From JBGTSJ01 sp041940305 (lineage in GTDB: Bacteria > Planctomycetota > Planctomycetia > Planctomycetales > Planctomycetaceae), in NCBI GenBank assembly GCA_041940305.1, contig JBGTSJ010000006.1:186001-250000 (forward strand): a stretch of 64,000 nucleotides of DNA, written 5' to 3'. The notes under the pieces were generated by a model that was given only the letters and a program-made list of their open reading frames with translations, was not told the DNA's origin and made no database searches. Shown here piece after piece: positions 18,717 to 25,734 of the stretch (position 1 is the stretch's first letter; the number at the start of each line of letters is the position of its first letter). Made by a program: the position numbers and the translations under genes.

Positions 18717-20075
18717 ATGAAACGCTCGCGACAACATTGGCTGCCGGCCACCCTCGCGGTCTTCGCCATCGCGGGAACGACGGCTGTCCTCGCTCAGGAG
18801 CAGGACTTCGACGCGCTGGTTGAGGAGTTGCAGCAGCAGAAGCCCGAGTTTGCCGCGCGACACCAGGCATTGCTCGAGGAGCGCTACGACCTCTCCGACA
18901 ATCCCGCCACGGACATCACGATGTCGCGCGGTAAGCCGGTGCAGCAGGGAGTCCGCGTGCTGCTGCCGGACGGCGTCACCTGGGAAAAACTGGCCGGGAT
19001 GTCGCCGGCCGAAATCAAGGAAGCAGACCTCTGGCCCGCCGGCTTCTACCCCCTCCCGCATCCTCATCACGAAGCGGGCGGCATGGTCTTTCCCAAGCTC
19101 CAGATTGACGAAGTCAAAAAGCAGACCGGCCGCGACATCACCCGCTTCGATCTCGACTTCGATCTTCCGCAGCACATGCTCCCCGAGTTTCCCGCGCCGA
19201 TCTACCTCACTACGCGCCCCGATCTCGGCGACGTCTCGCAGGGACAGCTCGTCACACTCGACAACTTCTATCCGCTCTTCAAAGACATCCTCAATCCCAA
19301 GCAGCTCGAAGGGCTCCGCCTGCTGGTGACCCCCTTCCCGCAGCAGCAGTTCAACGCCACCGAAGACCGCCGCTCGCTGCACGCCAGCCAGGGAGTGAGC
19401 TGCTTCGACTGCCACTCCAACGGACACACCAACGCCGCCACGCATACCGTCGGCGACATCCGTCCCAACGAGCACCGGCACCGCATCGACACCCCCACGC
19501 TCCGCGGCGTCAACGTGCAGCGACTGTTCGGATCGCAGCGGGCGCTCAAGACGGTCGAAGACTTCACCGAGTTCGAGCAGCGGGCCGCTTACTTCGACGG
19601 CATCCCGGCCGACGCCGCCCGCAAGGGGACCAACGTCCTCGAGCGCGGCAGCCAGGTCCACTTCATGGCGGAGTTCCAGGCCCTGCTCGACTTTCCTCCC
19701 GCCCCCAAGCTCGACGTCTTCGGCAAGCTGAACCCCGATCTCGCCAGCGAAAGCGAGCTGCGCGGACAGGAGTTGTTCTTCGGCAAGGCGCAATGCGCCG
19801 TCTGCCACCCCGCCCCCTACTACACCGACGGCCTGATGCACAATCTGCAGGTCGAGCGATTCTTCAAGGAGAAGATGATCAACGGCCGCATGGCGTCCGC
19901 CGACGGCCCGATCAAGTCGTTCCCGCTGCGGGGTATCAAGGATTCCCCGCCGTATCTTCACGACGACCGGCTGATGACCCTGGAAGACACCGTCGAGTTC
20001 TTTAACCTCGTCCTCGGCACAAAGCTGTCGGCCGAGGAGAAGACGGATCTCGTCGCCTTCCTGCGCTGTCTGTAG
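18717..20075 (+). CDS. Di-heme cytochrome c peroxidase-family protein
   Basis: A 452-residue exported c-type cytochrome. A signal peptide (HWLPATLAVFAIAGTTAVLAQ) is followed by two CxxCH heme sites, CFDCH at about residue 229 and CAVCH at about residue 360, in the arrangement of bacterial cytochrome c peroxidase/MauG proteins, which reduce hydrogen peroxide in the periplasm. The C-terminal part keeps FPLRGIKDSPPYLHDDRLMTLEDTVEFFN, a family hallmark. A long N-terminal extension of about 200 residues precedes the first heme and has no clear match. Start ATG 18717 has GGAGGAGG just upstream. Divergent from oxyR and probably induced by peroxide. Confidence 0.88.
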   Translation: MKRSRQHWLPATLAVFAIAGTTAVLAQEQDFDALVEELQQQKPEFAARHQALLEERYDLSDNPATDITMSRGKPVQQGVRVLLPDGVTWEKLAGMSPAEIKEADLWPAGFYPLPHPHHEAGGMVFPKLQIDEVKKQTGRDITRFDLDFDLPQHMLPEFPAPIYLTTRPDLGDVSQGQLVTLDNFYPLFKDILNPKQLEGLRLLVTPFPQQQFNATEDRRSLHASQGVSCFDCHSNGHTNAATHTVGDIRPNEHRHRIDTPTLRGVNVQRLFGSQRALKTVEDFTEFEQRAAYFDGIPADAARKGTNVLERGSQVHFMAEFQALLDFPPAPKLDVFGKLNPDLASESELRGQELFFGKAQCAVCHPAPYYTDGLMHNLQVERFFKEKMINGRMASADGPIKSFPLRGIKDSPPYLHDDRLMTLEDTVEFFNLVLGTKLSAEEKTDLVAFLRCL

Positions 20076-20098
20076 CCCCGAGCGGTGAATCGACTCGC

Positions 20099-20133
20099 AG
20101 AAACCCGGTTTCTCAAAAGGAAACCGGGTTTCT
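20099..20133. terminator. Hairpin of the AGAAACCCGGTTTCT repeat family between convergent genes
   Basis: AGAAACCCGGTTTCT at 20099-20113 and GGAAACCGGGTTTCT at 20119-20133 pair at 14 of 15 positions over the loop CAAAA. The end overlaps by one base the stop codon of the minus-strand gene at 20133; the peroxidase gene ends at 20075. Confidence 0.75.
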
Positions 20134-20513
20134 CACGCGCTCGGACAGGTCGCGATCCCCTCCGGCAGCAGCGCCTCCAGCTGAGCCACGCTCGCCCGCA
20201 GCGAACGCACCGCCTGAGCGAAGTTGGTGTGCATCGAAGCCTGCGGCGCGTCGATCGCGAACTGCTCGGCAGCCTTCCGCAGCTTCGGTAGCTTCTTCTG
20301 CAGCATCCGGAAGTACGCGGGCGGATCCGCCGCGTGGGTATCCAGCGCCCGCGACGCATCAAACACGGCCCGCACCACCTGGTGCAGATCGGGAAAGTCC
20401 TCCACTTCCTCGCTGTGCTTGACGAACGTGCGCACCATCCACGCATGCGCCATCACGTCCTGACACCGCGCCACCAGTTCTGTCTGTGCATTCCCGCTCA
20501 TCCCCGCGAACAT
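20133..20513 (-). CDS. Small helical protein of unknown function
   Basis: A 126-residue protein with no signal peptide or membrane segment, predicted largely helical: AQTELVARCQDVMAHAWMVR, HSEEVEDFPDLHQVVRAVFD, FRMLQKKLPKLRKAAEQFAI. The regular spacing of charged and hydrophobic residues suggests a four-helix bundle. Start ATG 20513 follows a GGGGGGTGGT stretch; ATG 20501 (MSGNAQ) is equally possible. It is not linked to neighbours by strand or spacing. I do not recognise the family. Confidence 0.7.
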   Translation of the reverse strand: MFAGMSGNAQTELVARCQDVMAHAWMVRTFVKHSEEVEDFPDLHQVVRAVFDASRALDTHAADPPAYFRMLQKKLPKLRKAAEQFAIDAPQASMHTNFAQAVRSLRASVAQLEALLPEGIATCPSA

Positions 20514-20700
20514 ACCACCCCCCGCCGCCCGCTTCCACGACGACCTGATCCGCGTTGATCCGCCCGATCCGCGGCCCCCCTTCCCCGCCCGCGCCCCCAG
20601 CAAGAATCTGAAAAAATCTTCACCCCGCCTTAATCATTCTGCGGACGCACTTTCGGAACGCCCTCGACCCATTTTCCGACCCCCGCGAGCCCGCATTCTC

Positions 20701-20728
20701 TTGACAACTTTCGGCAGCGATTTATAAC
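20701..20728 (+). promoter_or_regulatory. Sigma-70-type promoter of nrdJ
   Basis: TTGACA at 20701-20706 and TATAAC at 20723-20728, separated by 16 bases. This is the best consensus promoter in the window and sits directly upstream of two NrdR-type boxes and the nrdJ leader. Confidence 0.75.
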
Positions 20729-20745
20729 CCACGCTCGCCCGCAGT

Positions 20746-20759
20746 CACAAGATGTTGAG
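20746..20759 (+). promoter_or_regulatory. NrdR box 1 upstream of nrdJ
   Basis: CACAAGATGTTGAG, aligning with box 2 as CACWA-N2-T-N-TTG-N-G. It starts 18 bases after the -10 element and 31 bases before box 2, the three-helical-turn spacing typical of NrdR box pairs. NrdR represses ribonucleotide reductase genes when dATP is high. Confidence 0.65.
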
Positions 20760-20776
20760 TCTGCACGAGACCGCCG

Positions 20777-20790
20777 CACTATCTATTGTG
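20777..20790 (+). promoter_or_regulatory. NrdR box 2 upstream of nrdJ
   Basis: CACTATCTATTGTG, close to the NrdR consensus acaCwATATaTwGtgt, and extended by flanking CCG/CGG to a 20-base near-palindrome at 20774-20793. The repressor gene itself is not in the window. Confidence 0.75.
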
Positions 20791-20793
20791 CGG

Positions 20794-21078
20794 AATATTC
20801 GTTCACTTTGTGCATTTCCGTACAGGATTTCTCCGGCCTCAACCGATAGAATTCAGCGCTGACCGGCAGGATGGTTCATCCCCGGCAGGGCCCGGCTTTG
20901 CATGGAGGGAACGCCCGGCTTGTTGTGGGACTCACGTCTCTGTGAACGGCCACCGGCTCCTGGCCTGTGCCATCACTGCGGGAGCCCGTGTGGGGCACGG
21001 TAGAAACCCGGCTTCTTCGGAGAAACCGGGGTTCTGCAATGCGGTCTATCGATCTTGGAATCCCTGGAGAGGTGCACG
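20794..21078 (+). other. Long 5' leader of nrdJ
   Basis: From the promoter near 20728 to the nrdJ ATG the untranslated leader is about 340 bases. It contains a hairpin of the AGAAACCCGG family at 21002-21035 and the ribosome site GGAGAGG at 21066-21072. I looked for a cobalamin riboswitch B12 box, plausible for a B12-dependent enzyme, and did not find one. Confidence 0.5.
21002..21035. repeat. AGAAACCCGG-family hairpin inside the nrdJ leader
   Basis: AGAAACCCGGCTTCT at 21002-21016 and AGAAACCGGGGTTCT at 21021-21035, with a TCGG loop; 13 of 15 positions pair. Unlike the other three copies it is not between convergent genes but 43 bases upstream of a start codon. Confidence 0.75.
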
Positions 21079-24000
21079 ATGCACGAGTCTCATGGAACTG
21101 CTGTTCGTTCGCGCGCTCAGGACACCAACGGCCACTCGCCCGGTCACGCCATGCGCATCGAGCCCTACTTCTGTCCCACCGAAGGTGACCCGTTCGACAC
21201 CGTCGAGTGGGACCGCCGCACCGCCCACATCAAGGACGAGAACGGCAAGGTCCTCTTCGAGCAGAACGACTGCGAGATCCCCAAGCCATGGACGGCTCTC
21301 GCCACCAACGTCGTCGTCTCCAAGTATTTCTACGGCGAACCCGGCACCTCCGAGCGCGAGACCAGCGTCCGGCAGGTCATTCACCGCGTCGCCCGCACCA
21401 TCGCCGACTGGGGCATCGAGGACGGCTACTTCGCCACCGTCGAGGACGGCGAGAACTTCTACCGCGAACTCGCCTGGCTCTGCCTGCACCAGCACGGTGC
21501 GTTCAACTCCCCCGTCTGGTTCAACGTCGGCCTGTACCACCAGTACGGCGTGAAGGGCTGCCGCGGCAACTACTACTGGGACGTCCGCACCAAGAACGTC
21601 CAGCGCCCGGAGACCCCCTACGAGTATCCGCAGGCGTCCGCGTGCTTCATCCAGTCGGTCGACGACAACATGGAGTCGATCATGCGGCTGGCCGCGTCGG
21701 AAGCCATGCTGTTCAAGTTCGGCTCCGGGACCGGCACCGACCTGTCGTCCATCCGCTCCAGCCGCGAGAAGCTGTCGGGCGGCGGCACTCCGTCCGGCCC
21801 GCTCTCCTTCATGCGGGTGTACGACCAGATCGCCGCCGTCGTGAAGTCCGGCGGCAAGACCCGCCGCGCCGCCAAGATGCAGTCCATCAAGGACTGGCAT
21901 CCCGACGTCCGCGACTTCATCCAGTGCAAGGCCAAGGAGGAGAAGAAGGCCCGCACCCTCATCGAGAGCGGTGAGTACGAGGCCAACTTCAACGGCGAGG
22001 CCTACTCGTCGATCATGTTCCAGAACGCGAACCTCTCCGTCCGCGTCACCGACGGCTTTATGCGGGCGGTCGAGGAAGACGGCGAATGGGCCACGCACTG
22101 GGTCACCGACCCCTCCCGCGAAGGCCCGAAGTACCCGGCCCGCGACATGATGCGCGACATCGCCGAAGGAACCTGGTTCTGCGGCGATCCCGGCCTGCAG
22201 TACGAAACCACCATCAACAAATGGCACACCTGTAAGAAGACGGGACCGATCAACGCGTCCAACCCGTGCAGCGAGTACATGTTCCTCGATGACACGGCCT
22301 GCAACCTCTCCAGCATCAACCTCAAGAAGATGCAGCGCGAGGACGGCTCGTTCGACGTCGAGCGATTCCGCAAGGCCTGTGCGATCTTCCTCACGGCCCA
22401 GGAAATCCTCGTCGATCACGCCAGCTATCCCACGCCGACGATCGCCGAGAACTCGCACCTGTTCCGCCCGCTCGGCCTCGGCTACGCCAACCTCGGCAGC
22501 CTGCTGATGTCGATGGGCATCCCCTACGACAGCGACGCCGGCCGCGGCATCTGCGGCGCACTCACCGCGCTCCTCAACGGCCAGGGCTATCTCACCTCCA
22601 GCGAGATCGCCTCCCACATGGGACCCTTCGCCGGGTACCGGGACAACGAGCAGTCCATGCTCGACGTGATGCAGATGCATCGCGACGCCGTCGAGAAGAT
22701 TCACCCCGCCTGCCCGCGGTCCCTGAAGGACGCCGCCCGCCAGGTGTGGAATGAATGTCTGCAGTCCGGGCGCAAGCACGGCTATCGCAACGCCCAGGCC
22801 ACCGTGCTCGCCCCCACCGGCACCATCGCCTTCATGATGGACTGCGACACCACCGGCATCGAGCCGGATATCGCCCTCGTCAAGTACAAGCAGCTCGCCG
22901 GCGGCGGCATGATGAAGATCATCAACCGCACCGTCCCCGTCGCGCTCAAGTCGCTCGGCTACGATCAGCCGCAGATCGAGGGAATCCTCGCCTACATCGA
23001 GAACGAGGAGACCATCGAAGGCGCCCCCGAACTGCAGCCGGACCACCTGCCGGTGTTCGACTGTGCGTTCAAGGCCGCGAAGGGAACCCGGTCGATTCAC
23101 TGGAAGGCGCACGTCGGCATGATGGCGGCCGCCCAGCCGTTCCTCTCCGGCGCGATTTCCAAGACGGTCAACATGCCGTCCGACTCCACGGTCGAGGACA
23201 TCGAGCAGGCCTACATCGAAGGCTGGAAGCTCGGCCTCAAGGCCCTCGCCATCTACCGCGACGGCTCCAAGCAGTCCCAGCCCCTCGCCACCAGCAAGGA
23301 AGGGGACCGCAAAAAGAGCCGCGACCGGCAGGAAGCGGCCGGCGACCTCATCCGCACCCCCGTCCGCCGTCACCTCCCCGAGACGCGCAACTCCATCACG
23401 CACAAGTTCTCGGTCGGCACGCACGAGGGCTACATCACCGTCGGCCTCTTCGAGGACGGCAGCCCGGGCGAGCTGTTCATCACGATGGCCAAGGAAGGGT
23501 CCACCGTCGGCGGCCTGATGGACGTCATCGGCACCCTCACCTCGATGGCCCTGCAGTACGGCGTGCCGATGAAGGCCCTCGTCGACAAGTTCAGCCACAT
23601 GCGGTTCGAGCCGAGCGGCTGGACGAAGAATCCCGACATCCCGATGGCCAAGAGCATCCCGGACTACATCTTCCGCTGGCTGGCGATGCAGTTCATCCCG
23701 GGATTCCGCGAAGCCAACGCCCCCAAGCGCGAGCCGTCATCCCACACGACGCCGGCCGCCGACGGGGATGCCGAAGAACCCGGTTCCTCACCGGCGGCGG
23801 CCGTCCACGCCATCCAGGACGTGCTCGCCGCCCACAACGTGCCCAGGATCGCCGTCGCAGATGCCGCTACTAACACCGCGGTGAAGGCCCCGCAGCGCAA
23901 GAGCCTTAACGGGACTGCGAACGGCAACGGTCACGGCAACGGCAAGCACGCCGTGCAGTTGATGCTGGATTCCAGCGTCTTCCCGCAAGGCGCCAGCGTC

Positions 24001-24147
24001 TCGGATGAAGGTCCGTCCGTCCGCAGTGAGCAGTTTTCAAAGTTCCAGATGGATGCGCCCTCCTGTGACAATTGCGGAGCAATCACTGTTCGTAACGGCA
24101 ATTGCTACCTGTGTCACAACTGTGGGAACAGTATGGGGTGCAGCTGA
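21079..24147 (+). CDS. nrdJ: Vitamin B12-dependent ribonucleoside-diphosphate reductase (class II)
   Basis: Makes deoxyribonucleotides from ribonucleotides using adenosylcobalamin, without oxygen dependence. The 1022-residue protein has the active-site motif NPCSEYMFLDDTACNLSS (about residue 395), GSGTGTDLSSIRSS, APTGTIAFMMDCDTTGIEP, and the cysteine-rich C-terminal tail CDNCGAI...NCYLCHNCGNSMGCS that re-reduces the active site. No intein is inserted. Start ATG 21079 is chosen for GGAGAGG six bases upstream; the TTG at 21055 is in frame but poor. A region of about 110 residues after position 870 is Ala/Asn/Gly-rich and probably flexible. The stop overlaps the start of the next gene by one base. 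Confidence 0.96.
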   Translation: MHESHGTAVRSRAQDTNGHSPGHAMRIEPYFCPTEGDPFDTVEWDRRTAHIKDENGKVLFEQNDCEIPKPWTALATNVVVSKYFYGEPGTSERETSVRQVIHRVARTIADWGIEDGYFATVEDGENFYRELAWLCLHQHGAFNSPVWFNVGLYHQYGVKGCRGNYYWDVRTKNVQRPETPYEYPQASACFIQSVDDNMESIMRLAASEAMLFKFGSGTGTDLSSIRSSREKLSGGGTPSGPLSFMRVYDQIAAVVKSGGKTRRAAKMQSIKDWHPDVRDFIQCKAKEEKKARTLIESGEYEANFNGEAYSSIMFQNANLSVRVTDGFMRAVEEDGEWATHWVTDPSREGPKYPARDMMRDIAEGTWFCGDPGLQYETTINKWHTCKKTGPINASNPCSEYMFLDDTACNLSSINLKKMQREDGSFDVERFRKACAIFLTAQEILVDHASYPTPTIAENSHLFRPLGLGYANLGSLLMSMGIPYDSDAGRGICGALTALLNGQGYLTSSEIASHMGPFAGYRDNEQSMLDVMQMHRDAVEKIHPACPRSLKDAARQVWNECLQSGRKHGYRNAQATVLAPTGTIAFMMDCDTTGIEPDIALVKYKQLAGGGMMKIINRTVPVALKSLGYDQPQIEGILAYIENEETIEGAPELQPDHLPVFDCAFKAAKGTRSIHWKAHVGMMAAAQPFLSGAISKTVNMPSDSTVEDIEQAYIEGWKLGLKALAIYRDGSKQSQPLATSKEGDRKKSRDRQEAAGDLIRTPVRRHLPETRNSITHKFSVGTHEGYITVGLFEDGSPGELFITMAKEGSTVGGLMDVIGTLTSMALQYGVPMKALVDKFSHMRFEPSGWTKNPDIPMAKSIPDYIFRWLAMQFIPGFREANAPKREPSSHTTPAADGDAEEPGSSPAAAVHAIQDVLAAHNVPRIAVADAATNTAVKAPQRKSLNGTANGNGHGNGKHAVQLMLDSSVFPQGASVSDEGPSVRSEQFSKFQMDAPSCDNCGAITVRNGNCYLCHNCGNSMGCS

Positions 24148-24875
24148 TGGACATGACACGTGGAATCTCCGGTATCCCAGCGGCGCGAGAGAGGGAGATT
24201 CTGTCTAAAGCGACGGATGAGTTGAACAAGCTCTGGGTGTTGCGCGACGACTACGCGCTTCACGTTGACGATCCAGAGGAACTTGTTCGCATTGCGCATG
24301 TGGCCACTCCGCAATGCCGATACGGATTTGAAGTCGTCCATAAACAGGAGATCCCTTCAGATGATGCGGACTTTGACGTGGCGGGTGTAATCGACCGCCA
24401 TGTCAAACAGATTCTGATCGCACAGAAGTTTCCATTGCCTTGTCGTCGCTTCACAATTGCGCACGAAGTCGGGCACCTCGTGCTCCACCCAGGTCGGGTC
24501 TATCATCGCGATCGTCCGTTACAGGGGAACGAACGGTTTAACAGCTCAAGGCCAACCATCGAGAAGGAGGCGGATCTCTTTGCTGCCGAGCTTCTTATGC
24601 CATCAAAGCTGCTCACCGACGTATTCATTAGCTACTTCGGCGGGAGAGTTGATGGGGCCGAGGCAAACGAGGATCTGTGTTACTACCTTTCGCGAGGAAC
24701 TGGACGGCGAATCTCGCCCAACGAACTTCGCAGCATGAAAGCGTACGATCGAGCACTCTTGGTCGCGGGAGCGTCCGAATTTGGCACGACGATGCTGCAA
24801 CCGCTGTTCGAGCGATTCAGTGTGTCCAAGTCGGCAATGGCTATCCAGTTGAAGGATCTCAAATTGGTGACATAG
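24147..24875 (+). CDS. ImmA/IrrE-family zinc metallopeptidase
   Basis: A 242-residue protein with the zinc-binding motif HEVGH in FTIAHEVGHLVLHPGRVYH and the downstream EKEADLFAAELLMPSKLL, which supplies the third ligand; together these define the ImmA/IrrE family. Members cleave a repressor, releasing mobile-element genes (ImmA) or stress genes (IrrE/PprI). Here no XRE-type repressor gene is adjacent and the protein has no helix-turn-helix of its own. Its ATG overlaps the nrdJ TGA (TGATG), so translation is probably coupled. Base composition is visibly less GC-rich than nrdJ, with many A/T third positions, suggesting later acquisition. It is followed by a hairpin array. Confidence 0.85.
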   Translation: MDMTRGISGIPAAREREILSKATDELNKLWVLRDDYALHVDDPEELVRIAHVATPQCRYGFEVVHKQEIPSDDADFDVAGVIDRHVKQILIAQKFPLPCRRFTIAHEVGHLVLHPGRVYHRDRPLQGNERFNSSRPTIEKEADLFAAELLMPSKLLTDVFISYFGGRVDGAEANEDLCYYLSRGTGRRISPNELRSMKAYDRALLVAGASEFGTTMLQPLFERFSVSKSAMAIQLKDLKLVT

Positions 24876-24884
24876 AGCCACATC

Positions 24885-24951
24885 GTCGTGCCCGTCGTGG
24901 TTCCCACCTTCCCGCCGAAGCAAGAGAACCACAACGACACGACGGGCACGA
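24885..24951. repeat. Hairpin 1 of a five-hairpin array
   Basis: TCGTGCCCGTCGT (24885-24897) pairs with ACGACGGGCACGA (24939-24951), extended by GGTTC/GAACC inside. It starts nine bases after the metallopeptidase stop and may also terminate transcription. Confidence 0.7.
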
Positions 24952-24975
24952 GGCAAACAGGTCCTCCCCCTGATT

Positions 24976-25055
24976 CTTGGTGGCCTTGGTGCCTTTGTGG
25001 TTCAACCTTCCTCGCGGAAAGGTGAATAACGACCAAGACACCAAGGCACAAAAGG
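24976..25055. repeat. Hairpin 2 of the array (CTTGGTG type)
   Basis: CTTGGTGGCCTTGGTGCCTT at 24976-24995 pairs imperfectly with GACCAAGACACCAAGGCACA at 25031-25050. The left arm is also a near-identical direct repeat (23 of 25 bases) of the left arm of hairpin 5. Confidence 0.6.
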
Positions 25056-25073
25056 AAAGGAACCATTAACAGG

Positions 25074-25106
25074 CTGAGCCGCGCGTGACGGACCGGTGCG
25101 GCTCAG
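25074..25106. repeat. Hairpin 3 of the array
   Basis: CTGAGCCGC at 25074-25082 pairs perfectly with GCGGCTCAG at 25098-25106 around a 15-base loop. Confidence 0.65.
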
Positions 25107-25112
25107 GCCATG

Positions 25113-25143
25113 ACACCCCGGCCCGACGGAACGGCCGGGGTGT
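25113..25143. repeat. Hairpin 4 of the array
   Basis: ACACCCCGGCC at 25113-25123 pairs perfectly with GGCCGGGGTGT at 25133-25143 over a 9-base loop. Terminator-like stem but with only two T residues after it. Confidence 0.7.
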
Positions 25144-25170
25144 TCGCGTCCCCGCTTCTGCCAACCCCTT

Positions 25171-25251
25171 CTTGGTGTCCTTGGTGCCTTGGTGGTTTTA
25201 CCTTTGCTCGGACGGAAGATTTTGGACCACAAAGACACCAAGGACACCAAG
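25171..25251. repeat. Hairpin 5 of the array, covering the ribosome site of GxxExxY copy 2
   Basis: CTTGGTGTCCTTGGTGCCTT at 25171-25190 pairs with the strand ending AGACACCAAGGACACCAAG at 25233-25251, 23 of 25 positions over the full arms. The right arm contains AAGGA and ends two bases before the GxxExxY start codon at 25254, so folding would hide the ribosome-binding site. Confidence 0.7.
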
Positions 25252-25253
25252 AA

Positions 25254-25652
25254 ATGAAACCCGGATTCGAGCCGATACCGGAGGAGGCTGATCGAATTGC
25301 CAGGGAGATCGTCGATGCGGCCATGACCGTGCATCGTGCCCTGGGACCGGGATTGCTCGAGTCCGTCTACGAAATCTGCCTGTGCCACGAACTCTCAAAG
25401 CGAGCCGTCCGATTTCAGCGCCAGCTCAATCTGCCAGTGCTCTACGACGGCATGCGACTGGACGGCGGGCTGCGTCTCGACTTAGTCGTTGAAGAATGCG
25501 TCATTGTCGAGATCAAAGCCGTGGAGAAGATGATCCCCCTGTACGAAGCCCAATTGCTGACATACCTCAAACTGACCGGCATCCGCCTCGGCCTACTGAT
25601 CAACTTCAATGTGACTCTTCTGAAGGACGGCTTGAAGCGCTTGGTTCATTGA
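25254..25652 (+). CDS. GxxExxY protein (PD-(D/E)XK-like nuclease-fold family), copy 2
   Basis: A 132-residue protein with GPGLLESVYEICLCHEL (G-x-x-E-x-x-Y), LRLDLVVEECVIVEIKA (D...E-x-K nuclease-like core) and the family tail LTGIRLGLLINFNVTLLKDGLKRLVH. It is clearly homologous to the copy at 15015-15398 but divergent in sequence, so the two are not a recent duplication within this genome. Start ATG 25254 (MKPGFEPIPEEADRIA); upstream in-frame sequence encodes the inverted-repeat arms and is not protein-like. Repeats lie on both sides. Role unknown; the repeated association with palindromes points to a mobile or repeat-processing function. Confidence 0.87.
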   Translation: MKPGFEPIPEEADRIAREIVDAAMTVHRALGPGLLESVYEICLCHELSKRAVRFQRQLNLPVLYDGMRLDGGLRLDLVVEECVIVEIKAVEKMIPLYEAQLLTYLKLTGIRLGLLINFNVTLLKDGLKRLVH

Positions 25653-25670
25653 TGCACGCTCCACTTGTTC

Positions 25671-25699
25671 GCCTTCGTCGTGCCGTCGTGGTCCCTGCC
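25671..25699. repeat. Right flanking repeat of GxxExxY unit 2
   Basis: GCCTTCGTCGTGCCGTCGTG followed by GTCCCTGCC. Its reverse complement GGGACCACGACGGCACGACG resembles GGACCACAAAGACACCAAGG in the arm at 25224. It begins 18 bases after the stop, the same distance as in unit 1. Confidence 0.55.
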
Positions 25700-25734
25700 T
25701 CTCGCGTCAACTGAGAGTTCACGAGAATACACTC

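Noticed and set aside
20794..21078. Cobalamin riboswitch in the nrdJ leader
   Set aside because: A B12-dependent enzyme makes this attractive, but no B12 box or the paired core around it is found; the leader's one clear structure is a repeat-family hairpin.
21046..23598. 850-codon open frame on the minus strand
   Set aside because: It is the mirror of nrdJ: GC-rich third positions leave the opposite strand free of stops. Its protein is Val/Gly/Asp-rich with no domain, while nrdJ is unmistakable.
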